From Alphaproteobacteria bacterium 46_93_T64 (GTDB lineage Bacteria > Pseudomonadota > Alphaproteobacteria > Sneathiellales > Sneathiellaceae): a stretch of DNA of 33,722 nt. The number at the start of each line of letters is the position of its first letter. The stretch's first letter is position 1. Where the stretch lies: assembly GCA_002163135.1 (NCBI GenBank), contig MAAN01000037.1, forward strand, positions 1-33,722. Direction: 5' to 3'. The notes below the pieces were generated by a model. It ran no database searches. It worked only from the letters and a program-made list of their open reading frames with translations, and was not told the DNA's origin. The position numbers and the translations under genes are program-made. Shown here in pieces: positions 7,747-17,055 of this stretch.

Positions 7747-9132
7747 ATGCGTTTGCTTATAATTGGAGCATTGGGCGGTCAGATTGGCGCCGCGAGTCAA
7801 ATCGCGATGTCACGAGGTGCTAAGGTCAGCCAAGTCAACGACGTTGAGGCAGCGTTGAAATCATTGCGTTCAGGTAAAGGCGCAGATATGGCGATGATTG
7901 ACGTCAATTTACCCATCCGCCAACTGGTAGAAAGTCTTGCAAATGAGCGTATAAACCTGCCTATCATTGCATGTGGTGTAAATACAGACGCGACGGCGGC
8001 AGCCAATGCCATTCGTGCAGGCGCGAAAGAATTTTTACCTCTCCCACCAGATCCTGAACTAATCGCAGCAGTTCTTGAAGCTGTTGCTGAGGATAATTCA
8101 AAGCTGATCTTCAGTGATCCAGCGATGCAGGAAGTAGTGAGTTTGGCTGACCAGATCGCCCCCTCTTCCGCGTCCGTGTTGATTAACGGAGAGACAGGAA
8201 CCGGTAAAGAAGTGATGGCGAGTTATCTCCACAATCGCAGTCCACGTGCGGACAAACCGTTCGTCTGTGTTAACTGTGCAGCCATTCCTGAAAACTTGCT
8301 TGAGTCAGAACTATTTGGCCACGAGAAAGGCGCCTTCACTGGCGCGATTGCTCGCCGAATTGGAAAATTTGAAGAAGCACATGGCGGCACGTTGCTTTTG
8401 GACGAAATCAGTGAGATGGACATTCAGTTGCAAGCCAAACTACTTCGCGCCATTCAAGAGCGCGTGATTGATCGCGTTGGTGGATCCAAACCAGTCCCTG
8501 TCGACATTCGAATATTGGCTACCTCGAACCGTGATCTTTCAGAAGCCGTTCGCGAAAAAACGTTCCGCGAAGATCTGCTTTTCAGATTAAATGTTGTTAC
8601 GCTCAAGATCCCGCCGCTACGAGAGCGCCCTTCTGATATTGTTACTCTTTCGAAGCATTTCGCAAAAAAATATTCAGAAATGAATTCAGTTCCATTTCGA
8701 GAGATTAGCGATGCCGCAACAGAAAAACTCAAGATCAATCCATGGCGCGGAAACGTCCGTGAGCTTGAGAACACAATGCATAGGGCCATTCTACTTGCAC
8801 AAGGTGACGACATTGGCCCTGAGGCAATCTTGATGCCAGATGGGACTGCTGTTCCTGAAGCTCCACAGTCTAAAGCAGCTTATCAACCTCAGGCAGACAA
8901 CTCGGCGACTGTTTCTAATCAAGCAGAAAGCAACGTAATGGTTGGGCGCACTGTAGCTGATGTTGAAAAAGATCTTATTTTGGACACATTGAAGCATTGC
9001 CTTGGTAATCGTACCCATGCCGCAAATATTTTGGGAATTTCAATAAGAACACTGCGGAATAAATTAAAACTCTATTCGGGAGACGGTTCAGAGATCCCTG
9101 CATCCGGTTCCGGACATCGTTCTGCAATCTAA
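7747..9132 (+). CDS. flbD: Sigma-54-dependent flagellar activator FlbD
   Basis: FlbD is the enhancer-binding protein that drives late flagellar genes with sigma-54. The AAA+ domain shows Walker A GETGTGKE (148-155), the sigma-54 contact loop GAFTGA (195-200) and Walker B LLLDEIS (217-222). The C-terminus has a Fis-type helix-turn-helix (HAANILGISIRTLRNKLKLY). The N-terminal receiver-like domain is degenerate: the acidic pair is replaced by GALGG, D52 is kept, and the conserved lysine is absent (FLPLPP). This resembles Caulobacter FlbD, which FliX controls rather than a kinase. GGAGAG precedes the ATG. Its place after fliN and motA matches the fliF operon of related bacteria. Confidence 0.93.
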   Translation: MRLLIIGALGGQIGAASQIAMSRGAKVSQVNDVEAALKSLRSGKGADMAMIDVNLPIRQLVESLANERINLPIIACGVNTDATAAANAIRAGAKEFLPLPPDPELIAAVLEAVAEDNSKLIFSDPAMQEVVSLADQIAPSSASVLINGETGTGKEVMASYLHNRSPRADKPFVCVNCAAIPENLLESELFGHEKGAFTGAIARRIGKFEEAHGGTLLLDEISEMDIQLQAKLLRAIQERVIDRVGGSKPVPVDIRILATSNRDLSEAVREKTFREDLLFRLNVVTLKIPPLRERPSDIVTLSKHFAKKYSEMNSVPFREISDAATEKLKINPWRGNVRELENTMHRAILLAQGDDIGPEAILMPDGTAVPEAPQSKAAYQPQADNSATVSNQAESNVMVGRTVADVEKDLILDTLKHCLGNRTHAANILGISIRTLRNKLKLYSGDGSEIPASGSGHRSAI

Positions 9133-9160
9133 CTATACTCAACTGGAATTGGTCGCGTAA

Positions 9161-11275
9161 ATGAGTGATAGTCAAGGACAACAGCCCGCATCTAGTTCTG
9201 GAGAGGATCCTCTCCGGCGATTAATAAATATTGTCGCGCGCGGTGATATCGGTCTAGCGTTGGGCGTCGTATGCATACTTATTGTTCTTGTCCTGCCAAT
9301 GCCAAGCTGGCTCCTTGATTTCAGTTTAGCCGTTTCAATTACATTTTCTGTCATCATCTTGATGACATGCTTGTTTATTTCCAAGCCTCTTGATTTCAGC
9401 ACCTTTCCAACAGTTCTGCTGATTGCAACAATGCTACGATTATCGCTCAATCTCGCGTCGACGAGATTGATTTTATCTGAAGGACATACTGGTCCAGGTG
9501 CTGCTGGAGACGTTATTGAAGCCTTTGGGAATTTTGTCATGGGCGGCAATTTTGTCATTGGTATCATTGTCTTCTCTATCCTTGTGATTGTGAATTTCGT
9601 CGTAATTACGAAGGGTTCCGGCCGTATCGCCGAGGTTGCTGCCCGCTTTTCACTCGATGCTATGCCCGGAAAGCAAATGGCGATTGATGCTGACTTATCA
9701 GCAGGAATGATTGATGAAAACACTGCGCGTACCCGCCGTAAGGAACTGGAGGATGAAAGCAGTTTCTTCGGATCTATGGATGGTGCGTCAAAATTTGTTC
9801 GTGGCGATGCGATCGCGGGCCTTCTGATCACTTTCATCAATGTCATTGGCGGTATTATTGTTGGCGTTGCACAAAACGATTTAACGTTTGGGCAAGCCGC
9901 CGAAAGCTATACTCTGCTGACAGTTGGTGATGGCCTCGTCAGTCAAATTCCCGCCCTTATCGTTTCAGTCGCTGCGGGTTTACTTGTCTCGCGGGGCGGC
10001 GTTACTGGTACTGCCGACAAAGCCCTTATAGGGCAGCTCGGTGGATATCCTCGTGCTCTTGGCGTCAGCTCGTTCTTGTTATTTTCGTTGTCCCTGTTGC
10101 CTGGTATACCCATGATCCCATTTCTGCTTCTGGCAGCTGGAATTGGATATGCAGCTTTTGTGATGACACGGCAAAAAGAAGTACAACAAGTCGTCGACCG
10201 ACAAAAGTTGGTTGAAGAGCAGAAAGAAGCTATTCCTGTGGAAGAGCCGATTGCAACAGCTCTTGCAATTGATGATCTTCGTTTGGAACTGGGTTACGGA
10301 CTTCTATCACTTATTAATGACAATGAAGGCTATCGCCTAACGGATCAGATTAAAGCACTTCGCCGCCAAATTGCCGGCGATATGGGGTTCGTCATGCCGA
10401 GTGTTCGAATACTGGATAACATGCAACTTCCTGCGAATAACTACGTAGTTCGGGTCAAAGAACTGGAAGCGGGTGAAGGTGAGGTCCGGCCAAACCAACT
10501 CCTTGTCATGGATCCTCAAGGTTTGCCAATTGACTTGCCGGGTGAAGAAACAACAGAGCCAACATTTGGTCTACCCGCTGTTTGGGTAGATGAAGGACAG
10601 CGCGAAGAAGCATCTTTCCGTGGATACACTGTCGTTGATCCTGCAACTGTCGTCACAACGCATCTAACTGAAATCCTGAAGGATCATATGTCGGATCTGC
10701 TTTCCTATGCAGAGACACAAAAATTACTTGATGAATTGCCCCAAGCCCATCAAAAACTAGTGGCCGATGTAATCCCATCACTGATTACTGTCAGTGGCAT
10801 TCAGCGCGTGCTTCAAAATCTGCTGACCGAAAGAATTTCAATTCGGGATCTAGCCTCAATTTTGGAGGGCATATCAGAAGCAACCGGCTACACTCAAAAC
10901 ATCAGCATGATAACGGAACATGTCAGGGCCCGTTTGGCGCGACAGATATCTGCAACAAACACGGCACCAGATGGCTTTATACCGTTGGTTACTCTCTCGC
11001 CGCAATGGGAGCAAAATTTTGCTGACGCCATAGTCGGTCAAGGGGAAGAGCGCCAACTCTCTATGGCGCCGAGCCTATTACAGGAATTTATTGCAAATAT
11101 CCGCGACAATTTTGATCGGTTAGCTCAACAGGGTCACAACCCCGTGCTTCTGACCAGCCCGGCTATACGTCCCTATGTACGTTCAATTATTGAACGTTTC
11201 CGGCCGGTAACAGTCGTCATGTCTCAAAACGAAATTCATCCGAAGGCTAAGTTAAAAACATTGGCACAGGTGTAG
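9161..11275 (+). CDS. flhA: Flagellar export gate protein FlhA
   Basis: FlhA is the main membrane component of the flagellar type III export gate and uses the proton gradient to move substrates. The 704-residue product has a hydrophobic N-terminal half with about eight membrane helices. It carries the FHIPEP-family cytoplasmic loop (GSGRIAEVAARFSLDAMPGK, DADLSAGMID, RRKELEDESSFFGSMDGA). The cytoplasmic C-terminal domain, from about residue 340, binds export chaperones and ends QNEIHPKAKLKTLAQV. The length is standard. It starts 28 bases after flbD without a strong ribosome-binding site and is followed closely by flhF and flhG. Confidence 0.96.
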   Translation: MSDSQGQQPASSSGEDPLRRLINIVARGDIGLALGVVCILIVLVLPMPSWLLDFSLAVSITFSVIILMTCLFISKPLDFSTFPTVLLIATMLRLSLNLASTRLILSEGHTGPGAAGDVIEAFGNFVMGGNFVIGIIVFSILVIVNFVVITKGSGRIAEVAARFSLDAMPGKQMAIDADLSAGMIDENTARTRRKELEDESSFFGSMDGASKFVRGDAIAGLLITFINVIGGIIVGVAQNDLTFGQAAESYTLLTVGDGLVSQIPALIVSVAAGLLVSRGGVTGTADKALIGQLGGYPRALGVSSFLLFSLSLLPGIPMIPFLLLAAGIGYAAFVMTRQKEVQQVVDRQKLVEEQKEAIPVEEPIATALAIDDLRLELGYGLLSLINDNEGYRLTDQIKALRRQIAGDMGFVMPSVRILDNMQLPANNYVVRVKELEAGEGEVRPNQLLVMDPQGLPIDLPGEETTEPTFGLPAVWVDEGQREEASFRGYTVVDPATVVTTHLTEILKDHMSDLLSYAETQKLLDELPQAHQKLVADVIPSLITVSGIQRVLQNLLTERISIRDLASILEGISEATGYTQNISMITEHVRARLARQISATNTAPDGFIPLVTLSPQWEQNFADAIVGQGEERQLSMAPSLLQEFIANIRDNFDRLAQQGHNPVLLTSPAIRPYVRSIIERFRPVTVVMSQNEIHPKAKLKTLAQV

Positions 11276-11285
11276 GAAATTCTAG

Positions 11286-12401
11286 ATGCGCATTAAATCC
11301 TTCACAGGCTCCAATATGTCCGAGGCTATGAATAAAGTCAGATCAGAGCTTGGAGACGAAGCTATTATTCTTGCAACCCAAGAATTACCATCTGGAGAAT
11401 CCCAGATAACGGCAGCCATTGAGCAGGCGGATCCTGAACCGCCCAAAATACTCCCAGACAAAAATGGTTGGGCTCTGGATTGGGACAGCGACTGGAAAAA
11501 GGAAGCAACATCTCCTGCCATTCAGGAGACAAAAAAAAACAGAATAATAAAGAAAAAGGTAAGCGATAAAGTTGAACCGTCGCCGAACCACCCAATCAAA
11601 GTTACGCCTAGAGTAGAGACATTGGTTCAAGCAATGGCCTATCACGGCATCCCGACACTGCTGGCGGAACGTATTTGCAGATCTGCGTTGAGTGTCGAAA
11701 CTGAAGATATAACAATGGCGTTGGCGGCTTCTTTCGACAGGCATTTTAATTTTTCACCAAAATTTTCTCGAAAAAATATCCCTTTGATGCTAATCGGTCC
11801 GCCTGGTGTTGGAAAAACCATGACCCTCGCCAAGATGGCTGCCTCAGCAACGTTAGAAGGCCGAAAAGTTCATGTGATAACCACTGACAAAAGCCGCGCC
11901 GGAGCCGTTGAACAGTTGAAAGCGTTCACTGATATCCTGAAACTCAAACTCTGGGTCACTGATAGTGCCGACGGTCTTGCCGATATTCTGTCCAAGTCAG
12001 AGCTAAAAGATGGATCACACATTCTCATAGATACTGGTGGCATCAATTGCTATGACAATAGCGAGATAGAAGGCCTAGCGGCCCAAATTGTTGCAAGCCG
12101 GGCTGAGACCGTTGTTGTCTTGCCTGCAGGTACTGACGCTGCTGAAATGAGCGATACTGCAGAAAAATTTGCGGCTATTGGAGCAAAACGAATTATTGTG
12201 ACACGTCTTGATACGACCCGACGATATGGCGGTATCTTTACAGCAGCCGATAACGCCAATCTCAGTTTTTCCTACGCCAGCGTTTCTGCGTCAGTGGCAA
12301 CCGGGCTTCATGTAATCAATCCGGTAAATCTAGCGCGACTAGTTCTGCGCGATCCAGCCCAACAGGGTATCAGCAACGAGTTCGATAAGGCAAAAAAATG
12401 A
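11286..12401 (+). CDS. flhF: SRP-type GTPase FlhF (flagellar placement)
   Basis: FlhF is an SRP-family GTPase that marks the pole for flagellar assembly. The 371-residue protein starts with the family N-terminus (MRIKSFTGSNMSEAMNKVRS, then LGDEAIILAT). A basic, poorly conserved B region follows at about 55-115, then the NG domain with P-loop GPPGVGKT near residue 175 and the G2/G3-type segments TTDKSRAGAVEQLK and LIDTGG. The G4-like element is VTRLDTTRRYG, in place of TKLDE. AGGAAA precedes the ATG. The stop overlaps the flhG start by four bases, indicating translational coupling. Its presence argues for a polar flagellum. Confidence 0.92.
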   Translation: MRIKSFTGSNMSEAMNKVRSELGDEAIILATQELPSGESQITAAIEQADPEPPKILPDKNGWALDWDSDWKKEATSPAIQETKKNRIIKKKVSDKVEPSPNHPIKVTPRVETLVQAMAYHGIPTLLAERICRSALSVETEDITMALAASFDRHFNFSPKFSRKNIPLMLIGPPGVGKTMTLAKMAASATLEGRKVHVITTDKSRAGAVEQLKAFTDILKLKLWVTDSADGLADILSKSELKDGSHILIDTGGINCYDNSEIEGLAAQIVASRAETVVVLPAGTDAAEMSDTAEKFAAIGAKRIIVTRLDTTRRYGGIFTAADNANLSFSYASVSASVATGLHVINPVNLARLVLRDPAQQGISNEFDKAKK

Positions 12402-13207
12402 CCGATAAACATAGCCCCCTAACAGATCGACCTGCGGCCCACCCTGCAACAACTGGCACCGGAAAGAACTTGATCACTATTGCCTCTGGTAAGGGAGGAG
12501 TTGGGAAAACTGTTTTAGCTATCAGTTTGTCACACGCACTCGCTAATGCCGGAAAAAAGGTACTCTTATTCGATGGTGACGTGGGGCTTGCCAACGTTGA
12601 TATCCAGCTCGGTATTATGCCGAAGTATGATTTAGCCTCCGTTGTCTCTGGGGAACGTAAATTGAGCGAAGTCGCTTTTCCCTTTGAGGCTGGCGGTTTC
12701 GATATCATCGCTGGCCGTTCCGGTTCTGGCTCGCTGGGCACACTGGACAATGCCCATCTGAAAGCCGTTCATCAAGAGCTTATTCAGCTAGGCAGTTTCT
12801 ATGATTACATAATTTTGGATTTGGGAGCTGGCATCGACGGCGCAGTTAGGACACTTGCATCAGCCATTGGACCCAAACTCGTCGTAACCAACGGGGAGCC
12901 GACATCTCTTACAGATGCATATGCCTTCATCAAGGTAACGAACCAGCAGCAAGAAAATGCAGATACCCGAATTCTAGTAAATATGGTAAAGTCAAAGAAT
13001 GATGGGCAAAAAATTTACGACAAGCTTTTGGCGGCATGTCAGAATTTCCTTAAGCTTGAACCGCCTTTGGCAGGGATCATTCAACAAGATGATAGAGTAG
13101 CAGGTGCCATTAGATCGCAGTCAGCTTTATTGAGCAGGTACCCGACGAGCCTGGCAGCTGCGGATATTGAGAAACTGGCAGCAAATATTATTCGAGGGTC
13201 CGCATAA
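12398..13207 (+). CDS. flhG: MinD/ParA-family ATPase FlhG (FleN)
   Basis: FlhG is a MinD-like ATPase that limits flagellar number and antagonises FlhF. The 269-residue protein has the deviant Walker A motif SGKGGVGKT (residues 30-38). Further family segments are FDGDVGLANVDIQLGI, YIILDLGAGID and a nucleotide-binding segment NMVKSKNDG. The N-terminal extension of about 22 residues lacks a visible DQAxxLR motif, which in other FlhG proteins stimulates FlhF GTPase activity. No clear amphipathic membrane-targeting helix is seen at the C-terminus (ending NIIRGSA). It overlaps flhF by four bases and is followed 16 bases later by the FliK-like gene. Confidence 0.9.
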   Translation: MTDKHSPLTDRPAAHPATTGTGKNLITIASGKGGVGKTVLAISLSHALANAGKKVLLFDGDVGLANVDIQLGIMPKYDLASVVSGERKLSEVAFPFEAGGFDIIAGRSGSGSLGTLDNAHLKAVHQELIQLGSFYDYIILDLGAGIDGAVRTLASAIGPKLVVTNGEPTSLTDAYAFIKVTNQQQENADTRILVNMVKSKNDGQKIYDKLLAACQNFLKLEPPLAGIIQQDDRVAGAIRSQSALLSRYPTSLAAADIEKLAANIIRGSA

Positions 13208-13223
13208 GTATCGGACATAGGAA

Positions 13224-15083
13224 ATGAGCGGAATTCGGTCTACATCAGGAAGCACACCGACATCTCCGGTTGAAACCGGCAAAGGGACTCCCGTGTCTCA
13301 ACAGGTTACTCCCGTAGGCGCGTCTTCTCCCACAGGTGGACAAAACAATCCGTCAGTGCCGCAATCCACCAATGCATCCTCCTTGACCGAGGGAGCAATA
13401 TTTTCTGCTGTAGTGACTGCACGTGCAACCGGCGGCGACACCATGCTTCACACGGAGGTTGGTAATTTCCGCATGGCATCAGGAAATCCAATACCAGTTG
13501 GAAGCCACGTCGTACTTGAAGTGGAAAGCGCAAGCGAAGTAATTATCGCACGGGTTGTCGCTATAAATGGTGAAAAACTGGCATCCCCGCCATCTGTTAC
13601 CCTGCTCCCAATCGTAAACACGCTTCCTCAAGCACCGGAAAATTATGGGCTGAGTGGGAATATTCTACAGCAAGACAACAGTGAAGGCGGCCTAAAAAAC
13701 ATTACGACAGCACTTGGGAATGCTGTGGGAAAATTGGCTGTCGATGTTGGAGCCAAACCGCAAGGACAAGTTTCCCAGCAAAATACTCAAAATACACAGC
13801 AAGAACATTCGCCTAAAATGGCGAAACAGACAACTCCGATTGCCAACAGCTCATTTCTTGCGTCGACACTATCAGCCAATAACTCTACATCAACCTCTAC
13901 TCAAGGTCGACATTCAGGAACCGCGGCTTACGCACATACGACTAATCCAGGACAAAAAGTGTCGTCGATTGGCATAGGCATTCCAGCGACCAGCAACGTT
14001 CAACCTACAACGGCTTCAGCACAGATCACGACTGGCAACCAAGGACGAATACTAGAGATAGTTCGCGCCACGATAGATCATGCGCCCCTCAGCCAACAAA
14101 TAACGTTGCCTTCAGGTGAACAACAGGTAAAAAGGGGCAGTAAACTCCCACTCATTGTTTCGAACGCCGCGACTGGAACGCAGAACATAACTTCAACTGG
14201 AATCGTTATTAGCCACTCTGGCGTGGCAACGAACATACCAGCCGGACAACAAAAGCAAATTCAAGTCCATGTTCAAACCGCATCTCTGGGGACACTTCGC
14301 TATACCACAACCAACCCGCCAGCGATCGGCTCGCAGGTTAGTCTTACCTTGGCTGAAAAAATGGATCAGTTTCCAATATTGACGACTCCAACAACCAGTA
14401 GTTATTTCAAGACGCCACATTTACCTATAATGACTGAATGGCACAATCTCAGTGCCATGCTTAATGCAATCGCTGCAGACAACCCTGAATTAGCAGCCTC
14501 TGTATTGAACAGCCGAATTCCATCTCCCAGCAACCAGTTGGGTGCAAGTTTACTGTTTTTCCTATCAGCTTTGAATGGCGGCAATGTCAATAAATGGCTT
14601 GGACAAGGCGTTCAAGCTTCGCTAGAAAAACTGGGTAAAGGTGACTTATTCCGCTCTCTCAGTGATGATTTTGCTAATCTAACTCGTATAAATTCTGAAA
14701 CCGGCGGGCAAGATTGGAAAACATTAGTATTCCCCTTCTACAACGGCGAAACACTTCGTCAGCTGCGCATGTTCTACCGACAACATGACCATCAGGGAGG
14801 TGAAAAGGATGAAGATGAAACCCGGTTTATTATAGAACTGGATCTATCAAAAACCGGCCCGGTTCAATTGGATGGGCTGTTCAAAAAGCACCAGTTTGAT
14901 CTGGTATTCAGATCCCAACGAATGATTGATGAAAGCCTTAGGGTTAAAGTTTCAGAAATTTTCAAAGAAAACATTGAGATTACTGGCCTCAAAGGAAGTT
15001 TGACATTTAGGCAAACCACCCCATTTCCTCTTCACCCGACAGAGGAATGGGAAGGTATGAAACCAGATTTTCTTAACGCGTAA
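13224..15083 (+). CDS. FliK-like protein with Flg_hook-type C-terminus (second copy in window)
   Basis: This 619-residue protein has a long, low-complexity N-terminal part (about 1-390) rich in Ser, Thr, Gln, Asn and Pro. Its folded C-terminal part (about 430-610) contains RFIIELDLSKTGPVQLDGLF, FDLVFRSQRMI and ITGLKGSLTFRQ. The latter matches the Flg_hook pattern of hook-length control proteins. It differs from the fliK fragment at 2-316, so the locus encodes two FliK-related proteins. Such genes are often annotated as hypothetical after flhG in Alphaproteobacteria. The role is uncertain: a second length-control or export-switch factor is likely, but the ruler function is not shown. Its stop codon directly abuts that of fliJ on the other strand. 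Confidence 0.75.
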   Translation: MSGIRSTSGSTPTSPVETGKGTPVSQQVTPVGASSPTGGQNNPSVPQSTNASSLTEGAIFSAVVTARATGGDTMLHTEVGNFRMASGNPIPVGSHVVLEVESASEVIIARVVAINGEKLASPPSVTLLPIVNTLPQAPENYGLSGNILQQDNSEGGLKNITTALGNAVGKLAVDVGAKPQGQVSQQNTQNTQQEHSPKMAKQTTPIANSSFLASTLSANNSTSTSTQGRHSGTAAYAHTTNPGQKVSSIGIGIPATSNVQPTTASAQITTGNQGRILEIVRATIDHAPLSQQITLPSGEQQVKRGSKLPLIVSNAATGTQNITSTGIVISHSGVATNIPAGQQKQIQVHVQTASLGTLRYTTTNPPAIGSQVSLTLAEKMDQFPILTTPTTSSYFKTPHLPIMTEWHNLSAMLNAIAADNPELAASVLNSRIPSPSNQLGASLLFFLSALNGGNVNKWLGQGVQASLEKLGKGDLFRSLSDDFANLTRINSETGGQDWKTLVFPFYNGETLRQLRMFYRQHDHQGGEKDEDETRFIIELDLSKTGPVQLDGLFKKHQFDLVFRSQRMIDESLRVKVSEIFKENIEITGLKGSLTFRQTTPFPLHPTEEWEGMKPDFLNA

Positions 15084-15503
15084 TCATGAGCTGGATTTGC
15101 GGCGATGCATTTCAATAGAGAAACCGTCCATCTCTTCCTGGTCTCGCTTTTCCCGTAACTCTTTTAGTAATCGAAGCCTGGTTTCTTCCGAAATTTCGTA
15201 TTTTTTCAACTCTTGAAAAACCTCCGACATTTCTTCTCTTTCGACTTCTATACGCTTCTCAGAATCAGCGATGCTGTTTAAAAGATTTTCCCGTCGAAGC
15301 TTGGCAGCTTCTGCATAATTTGCGTATATGAAACCCGCATCAGGATCTTTCGCTGCGATTTCCTGTTCACGAACTTGTTCATGATTGAGTTTGTCTAATT
15401 GCGTGCGAAAACTTGCCAGCAAATTTTCCATATCAGAAATCACCCGGCGTTTTTCATCCAACTTCCATTTCTGAACCCGAATAAGGGTACCCATTCCCTT
15501 CAT
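15084..15503 (-). CDS. fliJ: Flagellar export protein FliJ
   Basis: FliJ is the central stalk-like coiled coil of the FliI ATPase ring and couples it to FlhA. The 139-residue, highly charged protein is almost entirely helical, with heptad-like runs (EKRRVISDMENLLASFRTQL, EKRIEVEREEMSEVFQELKK, LRLLKELREKRDQEEMD). FliJ sequences are poorly conserved, so the call relies on length, coiled-coil character and position 15 bases after fliI. GGAG stands seven bases before the ATG. No terminator can fit between it and the convergent FliK-like gene. Confidence 0.88.
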   Translation of the reverse strand: MKGMGTLIRVQKWKLDEKRRVISDMENLLASFRTQLDKLNHEQVREQEIAAKDPDAGFIYANYAEAAKLRRENLLNSIADSEKRIEVEREEMSEVFQELKKYEISEETRLRLLKELREKRDQEEMDGFSIEMHRRKSSS

Positions 15504-15518
15504 TACTCAACTCCTCTG

Positions 15519-16919
15519 TCAGGCATCTGGTGCCTGATTTTCCAAACCAAACGTTGGTTCAATACTCAAAATACGTTTTAATTCTGTGAAACATTGCTCC
15601 ATGCTTGTCTTCTCAACTTTCTGTTGCGACAAAAATTGTTCGAGCAATGGGAAATAAAACAAAGCAGCGTCAACATCAGGATCAGTTCCCTTCCTGTATG
15701 CGCCAAGTCGGATTAACTCCGCCATGTCTTCATATGTAGACAAAAGTTGCTTCGCTACCATAACAACCTGATTTTCTTCATCACTATTACAGGCGGGCAT
15801 CGTTCTGGAGACAGATTTCAAAACATTGATTGCAGGATAACGACCGCGTTCTGCGATTTTCCGCTCCATCACAATATGACCGTCAAGGATCCCTCTTACT
15901 GCGTCAGCAATCGGCTCATTATGATCGTCACCTTCAACAAGAACTGTAAACAGACCTGTAATTGTTCCTTTGCCCGGGCCTGGACCAGCACGTTCCAACA
16001 GTTTAGGAAGCTCACTAAACACCGTTGGAGTATATCCTTTACTGGTCGGTGGTTCTCCGCCAGACAGTCCCACATCACGTTGAGCCATGGCAAATCGGGT
16101 TACACTATCCATCAGGCACAAAACATCTTTTTCTTGATCTCGGAAATATTCTGCCAGTGCCAGCGTCAAATACGCAGCTTGCCGCCGCATAAGAGCCGGC
16201 TCATCCGATGTTGCAACGACAACAATACTGCGAGCGAGACCTTCTGGACCAAGGTCATCTTCTATGAATTCCTGGACTTCCCGCCCGCGCTCTCCAATCA
16301 GTCCGATAATATTCACATCGGCCTCTGTATTGCGCGCCAACATGGACAGCAAAACGGATTTACCAACTCCAGAGCCTGCAAAAATTCCCATTCGTTGTCC
16401 CCGGCAACACGTAATAAAAGAATTAAGCGCCCGAACTCCTAGATCGATCTTTCCTCTAACACGTTGGCGTGAATGAGCAGGAGGGGCCGCATTTTTAAAC
16501 GGTACACCAATACTTCCCTTACGAAGCGGAGGTCCGCCGTCTATAGGCTCGCCCATGGCGTTTACAACGCGCCCTAGCCAGCTTTGATCAGGGAACATAA
16601 CAGGCTCTTGTTCAGCTATCAGTGCTTTACACCCCATCCCCACGCCATCAAGTGAGCCAAAGGGCATTAGGAGAGCACGGTCATTTCGAAAGCCGACGAC
16701 TTCACACAGAACTCTTTTGTCACCCCTGGCGAGCAAATCAACGCGACTTCCGATACTTAAATGGCGCTGTATTCCCCCAACTTCCACGAGCAAACCCTGA
16801 ATGGCCGCAACTCGGCCATAAAACTGTTGAGGAGAAAGACGACTTATTTCAGATATTACGCTTAACAAAAAACGGCTCCAATCAAGCCAAATGGCTCGAA
16901 AAACATTCATAAAAGACAC
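15519..16919 (-). CDS. fliI: Flagellar export ATPase FliI
   Basis: FliI is the hexameric ATPase that unloads substrates for flagellar type III export. The 466-residue protein has an F1-beta-like core: P-loop AGSGVGKS (181-188), [14 protein letters not shown], the Walker B region [10 protein letters not shown] and the FliI/YscN signature [20 protein letters not shown]. The C-terminal domain contains [19 protein letters not shown] start at 16919 is preceded by AGGG; an ATG three codons later is an alternative. It forms a two-gene unit with fliJ and is transcribed away from ctrA, sharing a 136-base intergenic region. Confidence 0.96.
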   Translation of the reverse strand: MSFMNVFRAIWLDWSRFLLSVISEISRLSPQQFYGRVAAIQGLLVEVGGIQRHLSIGSRVDLLARGDKRVLCEVVGFRNDRALLMPFGSLDGVGMGCKALIAEQEPVMFPDQSWLGRVVNAMGEPIDGGPPLRKGSIGVPFKNAAPPAHSRQRVRGKIDLGVRALNSFITCCRGQRMGIFAGSGVGKSVLLSMLARNTEADVNIIGLIGERGREVQEFIEDDLGPEGLARSIVVVATSDEPALMRRQAAYLTLALAEYFRDQEKDVLCLMDSVTRFAMAQRDVGLSGGEPPTSKGYTPTVFSELPKLLERAGPGPGKGTITGLFTVLVEGDDHNEPIADAVRGILDGHIVMERKIAERGRYPAINVLKSVSRTMPACNSDEENQVVMVAKQLLSTYEDMAELIRLGAYRKGTDPDVDAALFYFPLLEQFLSQQKVEKTSMEQCFTELKRILSIEPTFGLENQAPDA

Positions 16920-16978
16920 TTTGCCCTACAATTTTTAAAGATTAGTAAAGGACCTCGCATCAAAAAAAAATAATTTAG

Positions 16979-17026
16979 TTAATTTTTTAACTTGGGTTTT
17001 TACCTTTTGTTAAGCTAAAATATTAA
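16979..17026. promoter_or_regulatory. TTAA-rich control region between fliI and ctrA
   Basis: Four TTAA motifs (16979-16982, 16987-16990, 17010-17013, 17023-17026) lie within 48 AT-rich bases of the divergent fliI/ctrA region. TTAA is the half-site of CtrA, and ctrA is autoregulated in Caulobacter. None of the pairs has the ideal seven-base spacing, and no GANTC site is present here. This is a candidate region, not a defined box. Confidence 0.35.
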
Positions 17027-17055
17027 CAATATCGACTTACAGGAGGTCCAAACCA

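Noticed and set aside
9172-9846. 224-residue open frame on the - strand opposite flhA
   Set aside because: It lies fully inside the flhA membrane domain coding region; no domain or start signal supports it.
15747-16442. 231-residue open frame on the + strand opposite fliI
   Set aside because: It is antisense to highly conserved fliI codons, has no ribosome-binding site or recognisable motif, and has a composition (Cys, His and Ser-rich) typical of antisense shadows.
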